Below, one piece after another: positions 52,705 to 61,497 of a stretch of DNA of 64,000 nt. The notes beneath the pieces were generated by a model that saw only the letters and a program-made list of their open reading frames with translations, searched no databases and had not been told where the DNA came from. Position 1 is the first letter of the stretch; every line of letters starts with the position of its first letter. Source of the DNA: Fistulifera solaris (taxonomy: Eukaryota; Bacillariophyta; Bacillariophyceae; Naviculales; Stauroneidaceae). Both the position numbers and the translations under genes were made by a program. Where the stretch lies: assembly GCA_030295235.1 (NCBI GenBank), contig AP026148.1:1-64000 (forward strand), written 5' to 3'.

Positions 52705-55700
52705 TTACGCTTCTTTTTTGTCAAATAGCGCCATGACAGAATTCATATCAAACGAATTACCATGAACCGGATGTCCAGGACGACCGCTTGTGCTGTTATT
52801 TTCGTCTAAATTCACGCTTCCCATGCTACCAGAGTTAGCGGCCAGTAGGCTCAGTGTGACGGGTAACGGTGGACTCTTGTAGCGCATATCCAACTTTTTC
52901 GATAATTCATTCCCAAATGAAGCGACTTCCGCTTTGCTCGTCAAGATAGCCGTCACATTTTGCCATGCTTCGCGCTAGAATGAAAACAGTGAAAAGAAAG
53001 AAACATGAATGTGAGGAACAAACAAAAGAGGTACATGCAACTCCCGCCTCTGGACGTACGTGAACTAAAAAGGTAACATATTCAATATACCCGAGATCGG
53101 CCATGATCTTGGTCGATCGAAAGGCCCCAAAGTTAGCCCATTCGCGAGGACGTGCACGCACAAAACTACGGAGGGCTTGGTGGAAGATTTCAATCTTTTC
53201 GTATTTAACTTCGACGGAAAACTTGAAATACACGTAGACTTGAGCATTGGGGGAGCGAGCAAAGTTTATCACTCGCGAAGTGGCCATGGAAGAATTGGAG
53301 AGGGTGGCTTTTTCGTTTGTACCGCCGGATAGAATTGTGGTATGAAATAAGGTTACGTCCTTTGAAAAACAGAAAATACGTGAATGGAGTGAGGGGAATG
53401 GACGACACCACTATATCGTTTCCCCGACAATCCTATCGTACCTTGACGATCCAGCTCGGATTTCCATCCGCGTTCGTGTCTTGTTGCACATTGGAGACGT
53501 GAATTCGGTCGCCGATATCGTACGGACGCTGCAATAGAATAAAGAGCCAGCCTTCGAACATTTTGCTCATGGCTGGACCGATAATAAAGGCGAACGCCAC
53601 TATATTTGTCGACATGGCCACAAACAGAGCGGTGGGATTTACTCCCAATTGACTCAACACGGCAAACCCCAAGATGAAGTAAAACGCAATGTTAATGACG
53701 TTCTCAAACGCACGATCTACTTTTTTCACTGTTCTGCACGGCTGCTCGTAACAATCGTGCTTCTTTGTAGACAACATCCACGCTCTTTTAAATTTGATTT
53801 CAATGTTGACGTAAAGCTGAGTGAACGCTTAAACAGACAAACATAGCTCTTAAATATTGCACTTACCTTGACAAATTCAAGTAGCGTCAAATTACCATCT
53901 CGATCGGGGCGAACTAGTCGAATTAATTCCTTCAATTGCTTGGTATTGATTTCACCGTCTTCATCGACCGCCGCTAGTGTCATAATGTCAAAACGGAGTG
54001 TACTGGAGTCGGGAGACATAATGTTCAGCTTGTGAAAAACGTTTTGGGAAGCCATGATGGTGCTCTCTCGGGTTGATGTATCGCCCCAAGCAATGCTGAA
54101 CAAGAAGCGATTGTCCAAGAAACTGAGACTTTGACGGAACTGCAATATGGAGTCAATGGAAATATCTTCAGCAATGCCCATCTCCTTCTCCGGTTCTTCC
54201 CAGGCGCCAAGATATTCATCGATACGGTTCCGCTCAGCTTGCGTTAACTGTAAAGGATCTTCGCTATCAATGAGTTGTCCCGACAATTCATTCAAATCTT
54301 CATGCACTGTTTCATCGGAGCTATGTTTAACCAGGTCGTCATCGGAATTGCTACGAAGTAAGCCATAGTATTGCTCCTCGCTAAATCCATATTTGTTGAT
54401 GGAAAGACTTTTCACGAGCTGTGCGTTGTGATAGGATGCCCGGCGAGCGACATCGCGTGCTACGAAGGCAACTTTTCCCAGTAAAAGTAGTTTCTTCATG
54501 AGTTTAGCCAAATCCTCCGAGTAGTTTCTATAGATTTTCTTTCCCAATAAAAAGCCCAACCAAACACGTTTGATGGCTACCACCAATCCGACGACCATCA
54601 TCAGAATTAAAACACGTCTGTACAGCGGTTCATCCGGAATACCGCCGCTTGGATTGTGATAAGTGAATAGCGTCAAGTATGACTGCCAATAACCCCAGTG
54701 GTTGACAAACTCTGAATCGCCTTGCAGCAAACCAAAATCTAGCGACGCCCATGTGAACATGAGAAAGGGCCATCCACGTGACTGTATCACAAATAAGGTG
54801 AACATTTGTCCAAATACATTGACAAACGTCCGATTACTGACACAGAAGAAATCAATGATAACGACTTGTAGCATTTTTGCCATGCTGAATGTTATGACGT
54901 GCCGCACACAAAGAAAAAGAATCCACCAACTAGCTGATGCTTGGTTTGCGGCAAATTCTTCTCCGTCCTCATTGATCAAGACGGTCGTATTTGTTTCGAA
55001 ATCGAAAATCAGTTTTGTGGAGCTGTTGATACGTCCCGTTGGTGGATTGTCGGCCCAATAGAACAATATCGCAGAAATAGTAATGGCTGGGGCGATCCAG
55101 AGTGCCACTGCGTACAAATAACCTCGGAAGACTGACCAACGTTGTCGGGTGAATGCCCGTGCATCGCTGATAAGTCCCTGCCTCACTTGCGACTGGAGAG
55201 AACGTCGCCGTCTACGCATTTTGTTCCACCGACTCTGACGGAGACTCCCGTTTTGCCTTGCCGATGGTGTTTTCTCATCCTCGCATTGGACAGCTATTTT
55301 CACCTTTCCTTCTTCCATTTCCGTGATAGGTGTATTCGCGTGGACGCTTGGCGTCGTCGCTTCCCTCTGGGTGCACGCCATGATCCTCGTTGTCTTGACT
55401 ATATGTGCGTCCGCTCGCTTTTATAGTCGTTGCTGTTTGCACTGTTTGTTTCAGAGCATTCCAGTTCTTCTGCGCCGATACCTTTGCTGCAACGAGTTCG
55501 GCCGCCGTTTTCCCACAATACACGGCATTGGCCGTTGCATCAAACACAGGATTAGTCGCAATAGGCGGATGTTCTTTTTCGTTCTCGTTGTCGCTGTCAC
55601 TTGACATGTAGTTGTCATCTCCGTCTCGTCCTTCTTGGTGCATGGCGTTCATGGCTTGTGTCAAATCGAAGAGAGTATTGTCCATAGTTTTCGTATGCCG

Positions 55701-57158
55701 ATGCTTATTGGCGTGAGATGCCGTGCTCATTTGCGGTTTACTAATCATGGCCGGTCGTGCCACATTGGCGTTCGTCGCAGTGCTTTTTTGTGGCTTGTTC
55801 ATCATGGCGGGCCGGGCAATATGGTTAGAGTTGGTCGCCGTACTCATTTGCGGCTTATTGATCATGGCGGGTCTGCCAAGAGGATTGGATTGCGTTGCAG
55901 TACTTTTTTGAGGCTTGTTGATCACATCTGGTTTGGAAGCATTTGGCTTGGAAACATTGGTAGTGCTCGAAGTTGCTTTGGAGTTCACCGACACGCCTTC
56001 TGCGACCGATGTATGATCGGGAATATCTTTACCGGCCAAGGCCCCGTCGCCTTTTTCATCATCATCGTCCTCATCATCGCTTAAAAATACATCGGTATCG
56101 GGAACATGCCGCAAAATCGTGGAACCACTTCGACTGACATTATCAAAGGATTTTGTGCGCGCCCGTTGTTGCTGTTGTTGTTGCTTGGCCAATCGGCGTT
56201 CGACGGCGACAAGAATAGCGTTTTCTGCTTCACTTTCCATACTACTCGGTCCTGATACATCCTGCAGTGTCACCAACATGGGTTGTAGATTTTTACTGGG
56301 TGGTACCAATTGCGGCATGGCCAGAGACTCGGGTGCTGGAGCGCTGGCAAATTCAGTCTCTTCCATCGAACCAGTAGTGAGCGGACTGTAGGCAACACTG
56401 TTTGACGAATCCGCCACCATTGCCATCCACTTCTCGACGTCTGTATTCGAAAAGGCTGGTCGGTTGGTTTTGTTGGATGTCATAGGAACGGGTGGTCGAG
56501 GAGGTGAAAATGTGGGAGGAGGCAATCGGTTGGGGGCAAGAAGACTCGTGGGCGGAGAATTCTGCGTTGGATTACTTTGCGTTGCTAAATCTTTTCCGAC
56601 CTGATCACTCCAAGATAATTGTCGGTTGGCTGTTTTGGGTTTGGGAAGCATCAATTTGTTACTCGCCAAGTCGCTGACAATGTTTTCTTCTTTTAAAGAG
56701 GAAAGAGGAGGAGAAGAGGGCGGAGTGGCATCCCGTGGTTGATTTTGTGTCGCGAGATCTTTTCCGAAATGATCACTCCATGAAAGTTGCCGATTCGCAG
56801 GTTTCGGTTTGGGAAGCAAAGGCTTACTCATGCTACTCGCTGCAGGCAACTCGCTTAAAGTGTCGTAGACTGGCTGGGTAAAAGTAGGAGTATTAGGATG
56901 AAGAGGAGGAGGTGAAAAAGGCGCTGGAGGAGAAATCTGTGGTTGATCGGATGTTGTGGGACTAGTTCCTAGCTGATCACTCCAAGAGAGTTGTCTATCT
57001 TTCGCTGGTTTCGGTTTTAAAAGTATCGGCACGTTCGAATTGTTGCTCGAAGTCAAATCGCTGACACTTTCGTCCTCATTTTCTGATTTCGTTTCTTCTT
57101 TCTTAGATTGTGCGGTCGGCGGCTTTCCGCTATTCGTGAGAGATTCGTCATTATTCAT
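52705..57158 (-). CDS. MscS-like mechanosensitive channel B, four exons, two frameshifts
   Basis: Tandem paralogue of MscS-A, about 1400 residues. Exons 57158-53867, 53784-53442, 53359-53060 and 52974-52705. The start is ATG 57158 (MNNDESLTNSGKPPT), matching the GKPPT of A. The domain order is as in A, and the EF-hand region is better kept (AAVDEDGEINTKQLKELIRL, RPDRDGNLTLLE). The pore segment reads FAFIIGPAMSKMFEGWLF. The N-terminus holds three RQLSWSD motifs and about four copies of a segment like RPAMINKPQMSTAT (55747-55930), absent from A. One shift lies near 55390, where the frame passes from NEDHGVHPEG to TPSVHANTPITEMEEG. The other is an extra A in the A6 run near 53721 in the NSEKVDRA motif; correcting both makes all exons whole codons. 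The exon boundary that makes A's micro-exon is absent here. Confidence 0.88.
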
Positions 57159-57751
57159 TTTATTAGCGCTGACACCGATGCCTTTGTAGGTATCTTGAAA
57201 ATGGTTGATGCAATCGTTCGAAAGAAGCAAGTGTTTGTTTTTTTTTTCGTTTTGCCGGCTCTGTGCGCGGTTGGTTGTTGTGAGGCGGAAAAGTGACATG
57301 ACGTGTAGCGTGTAGCCTCGTGACTCATGACTGAATAATGCAGTCATGAATTTCGAATGGGTCTACACTTCGTAACTATAGTGGATTTTGCACCTAGAGT
57401 TTCCACGTACTAGTAACGACTACCATTTAAATTTGCCCGGTGAGTCACAAAGTCTATGGCTTAAACGTTACATTCGCTGGTAGGAAGAAACATCCATACA
57501 TTAATCAGCTGGATTTTCGTAGGTCACTGCTTGGCATCCCTGGTAGCGACATCATCTTCTACTAATTGACTAGCAATTACATTACCAGGTAACGAAATCG
57601 AATAGAACTTTAGATCTAAAGTATAACTTCTACTTATGTCTGCCATAATATGTATGGAGAAAGCGGCAGAGGCGTGTATGAACTGTTCAAAAGATTCGAT
57701 TTTCCTTCATTCAGAAGAAACTTCGGGGACGCCCCATCGCAGCTGTCATGT
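57159..57751. promoter_or_regulatory. Spacer upstream of MscS-B
   Basis: It holds a nested motif copy, CTCGTGACTCATGACTGAAT, continuing to GCAGTCATGAA (57317-57350), about 160 bases upstream of the MscS-B start, and an ACCAGGTAAC element near 57580. No gene is seen. Confidence 0.45.
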
Positions 57752-58887
57752 TTAAGGCAACATTACCTCATCAAGGATATGCAGGATTCCGTTACAGGCG
57801 GGCAAGTTCACCTCGATAATCTCCGGCATGTCGCTTCGTGGGTTACCAGCTCCTTTCTGGAAGACGGAGGCCCCACGACAGACGGTGCGGCTGTCCTTTC
57901 CATTGGCCATTTTGACTCGCTTCTTGCACCGAAGATCGGTGGATAGGACTTCACCAGCAACGGCGTGGAAAAGAAGAATGTCCATCAACAAGTCCTTGTC
58001 GGCCAAGACATCATTGAGTGTGTCGCCTAGCTTTTCAAAAGCAGCATTGTTGGGCGCAAATACAGTCCACGAGCCGCTGCTCAGGGCTTCCCCGAGCCCA
58101 GCTTCAGTGACGGCTGTACAGAGCGTCGAAAAATCATCCGTGCTGCAAGCAATCTCGGCTGCAAATGGACGTTAGTGATTTTTAGTATGCGATTTTCCCT
58201 GGTAATTTGTGTTCACGTACCGATGGACATGCAATCACCCGTAGGTGCGGCAACAGGGGTAGGAGCTGGGACCGGAGCCGGTACCGGAACGGGAGCGGGA
58301 ACCGAAACCGGAACAGGAGCTGGAGCTGAAACAAAAAGCATTACCTCATCAATCTCGTGAATCAGCCCATTGCATGCTTTGATGTCTGTGGTTAAAATTT
58401 CTGGCATCGCGTCGCGGCTATTCCCTGCTCCTTTCTGGAAGATGGAATCCCCACGGCAGACAGTACGACTGTCGGCACCGTTCGCCATTGTCACCGTTTC
58501 TCTGCACTTCAGATCCTTTGAAAAGACTTCTCCTTCAACGGCATGGAAGAGCAAGATACTTGTCAACAAGTCCTTGTCAGCCAAGACATCATTGAGGGTG
58601 TCGCCTAACTTTTCAAAAGCAGCATTGTTGGGCGCAAATACAGTCCACGATCCTTCGCTCAAAGCCTCGGCAAGCCCAGCTTCAGTGACTGCCGTACAAA
58701 GAGTCGAGAAATCTTCCGTGCTGCAAGCAATTTCAGCTGCGAATCACAATATTAGGTTAGGGTACAAGTCTTATACATGGGTTCGCAATGAATTTATCTC
58801 AGAACACATACCGATAGAAGAGCACTGAGCTCGCACCGATTCAACGAGAGCGGCAGCCAAGACGAGTTTAGAGAGACGTAGGAACAT
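57752..58887 (-). CDS. Fasciclin (FAS1) secreted protein D, two FAS1 domains
   Basis: Exons 58887-58812 (signal peptide MFLRLSKLVLAAALVESVRA, then QCSSIG), 58736-58221 and 58158-57752; both introns phase 1 (GTATGT and GTACGT donors, CAG acceptors). The product is 332 residues with no frame break. Each domain has WTVFAPNNAAFEKLGDTL, LLFHAV-GEV and a final CNG-x-H-x-DEVML strand. The linker between the domains is a Pro/Ala/Val repeat (VPVSVPAPVPVPAPVPAPTP), an extended spacer typical of wall glycoproteins. It is near-identical in leader and second domain to FAS1-E next door, so the two are recent duplicates. Confidence 0.92.
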
Positions 58888-59991
58888 GTTAAATACACTG
58901 TTTTTCAGGTTTGGAGAAGATTTTCTTCGTCAATGTTTGACGTTTTATGAAGAAAAAGGTGATCTGCGATGGAATGCAAATTGGGCGTACTGTTCACATA
59001 CAAGACTTTGCGGTCGGTGAGGTACAGTCATACAGTGATGCACATGACGTACCAGGCACTTTACAGTATCTTTCAAAAGATAAGTGGACTTTTTCCAAAT
59101 AAGCGCGAAGGTGATTTAAGACGCCGGCAGGCAGAAAGCATCTAGCTATTTCTGGAATTTGGCGCGACAGGATGTAGTTGGCGAAAGTTTCCACGGTACA
59201 GTACAAAATTCAGTCGAATGTCAAGATTAGATTCTGACGATTAAAAAATTAGAAAAAATTGACGTGTTGTACTTGTACCAGCGTCAGTTGGAAGAGTCGC
59301 CGAGCCGTTCATAACCGTTCGGATATATGTTGTGACAGTACTTTGTATCATAATATAAACACTCTACTACGCTCCAACCTCGTACCCGGTACCAGGTATC
59401 CTTCGTGTGGATGAAGTGGACTCGTGATTGATATGCAGTCGTGGGAAATACCAACCACATTTTGGGACAAATGATTAAAATTGAGGGTATGGAATAATTA
59501 TTTAGAGTCATCAATGTATGAAAAGACAGCGTAAGAGAAAATATCCGTGCTTAGTAGCATTATAAAAGCAGTTTATGCCATAACAGTAATTTATTTACAT
59601 AGGGAGCTTCAATTGGGCAGCAAGGGCGCCTACCATTCCAGACATAAGTTTGCGGATGGGAAGGCAACGGGGACGGTTCCATTGAAGCGGATCGTCTTTT
59701 CCCTCACAATTCCGGTATATCGTACCAGGTATCTGGTCTACCTTAAAAAATAGGTTGTCGGGCAAGAGGATTTGGATCCGTGATGTGATTCGCACAGCAG
59801 ATAATTATACAACAACACCTGTTCTATCCCAGCAAGTGTGTTGGGAATTTGGGTTCAATCAAACACAAAAGGCCTTCATATTTTGGTCATACTTTGTACT
59901 ATTATTATCTGCCATGATATACATAAAAGAGAAGGTGGCATAAACTTTGTTCATAGGGATCACTTTAGACATAGCCCAGACGATTGAATGT
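58888..59991. other. Spacer between FAS1 genes D and E
   Basis: 5' flank of FAS1-D. CGTACCCGGTACCAGGTATC at 59381-59400 and a dispersed motif at 59421-59444 lie close together. CGTACCAGGTATCTGG is near 59721. No gene is supported. Confidence 0.45.
59421..59444 (+). repeat. Dispersed GACTG-N5-CAGTC motif
   Basis: CTCGTGATTGATATGCAGTC followed by GTGG. Confidence 0.6.
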
Positions 59992-60565
59992 CTAGGGCAA
60001 CATGACTTCATCCACAATATGAATAACTCCATTGCATGCCTCAATATCAACCGAAACGATGGCCGGCATGTCGCTACGTGGGTTACCAGCTCCCTTTTGA
60101 TAGATGGTGCCCCCACGACAGACTGTGCGGCTATCTTTTCCGTTAGCCATTTCGACACGTTCCGTGCACTTCAAATCCGTCGAAAGGACTTCTCCAGCAA
60201 CGGCGTGAAAGAGAAGGACATCCGTCAACAAATCCTTGTCAGCCAATACAGCATCCAAGGTGTCACCTAGGTTGGCGAACGCCTCATTGCTAGGAGCAAA
60301 AACAGTCCACGATCCTTCACTGAGAGCTTCAGCGAGTCCAGCCTCGGTAACGGCCGTGCAAAGCGTCGAGAAGTCATCCGTGCTGCAAGCAATCTCGGCT
60401 GTGAAATACAAAAGAGGCTTTTGAGTGAACTATCTCCGATGTTCGAGTTTGATGTCAAGAAACCTCATCCTTCATCACAACGCACATACCGATGGAAGAG
60501 CACTGAGCTCGCACCGATTCAACGAGAGCGGCAGCCAAGAGGAGTTTAGAGAAGCGAAAGAACAT
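59992..60565 (-). CDS. Fasciclin (FAS1) secreted protein E, single domain
   Basis: Exons 60565-60490 (signal peptide MFFRFSKLLLAAALVESVRA and QCSSIG) and 60398-59992; the intron 60399-60489 is phase 1 (GTATGT...CACAG). The product is 160 residues, unbroken. The FAS1 domain has WTVFAPSNEAFANLGDTL, LLFHAVAGEVLSTDL and CNGVIHIVDEVMLP. It is the minimal unit of the family in this window: signal exon plus one FAS1 exon. Leader and domain match FAS1-D closely, giving the likely direction of growth by addition of domain exons. Confidence 0.92.
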
Positions 60566-61497
60566 CTTTGATAACGTATTGAGTGTCAAACTAGGAGAAG
60601 ATTCGTCTGAATCCAACTTTTATGAGATAAATGTAGAGTGATGGGTGGCAAATGTTTGCGGCGGGCATCTGGTATCTCGTGCGTCGTGCTTCCCATGCGT
60701 TCGCGGAACCGATGACTACCGGTACCTGACGACTGACTCAGATCTCGGATTAGATTTCTGAAGATACTGTACGTGTTTTAGTGTTCAGGCCTATCAGGAA
60801 CGAAGGCCGTAAGGCGTTTCTGTCGTCTAAGTATCTTTGAATTTTTGGCGTTATACCAGCTAAATGGCGAACGTCCTGGTCGGTTCGAGTACAACCTTGT
60901 ATCTGGCATGCGTCACGGACTTCAGTTGTTTCCATAATATTACACACGATTGAACACGTAAGGCGTGGCGTAGTGCATCATTTTGTCCATCCTGGATGAT
61001 CTTCGTCCTTCTCATCATGTGGATCTTTGATCTTTGGATACAAATCCACGACAATACGTCCTATTTGCTGAGCGACACCTACTGTATTTAATTCTACTCC
61101 GTACCTGGTAATATTTATTCGCTTGCCTTTCGATATCCACGCAACCTTTCCGCCGTTCAGCCTTCCGCGTTTAGACTAGCGTTAGGGCGATTCAGGATTC
61201 TAGAATCACATGGCAAGATTTGTTTGAATTGTCCACAGTACTGAAAGATATGATATATTCCCTCTTCTGGTTATTTAAAGTCAATGAGACAAGAGATTCA
61301 TTCTAAGACGCGATGTTCGAAGGCCACAAAATCAGCAAGCAGCCTCCCTACTCGGTATCTGAAAACGATCGTGGAAGACACTCACGTTTTGTGTCAGGCA
61401 CTATGAGCTAGCACAGTGAATAAATGTAGAGCTAGAAGGTAACCTTCTGCAAATTTGCTGAGCATGGGAGCGGATCAGTAAGTGTGTGAATGAACGG
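60566..61497. other. Intergenic, no gene seen
   Basis: 5' flank of FAS1-E and 3' flank of the UNC45-like gene. CCGGTACCTGAC is at 60719. Frames are under 66 codons. Confidence 0.4.
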
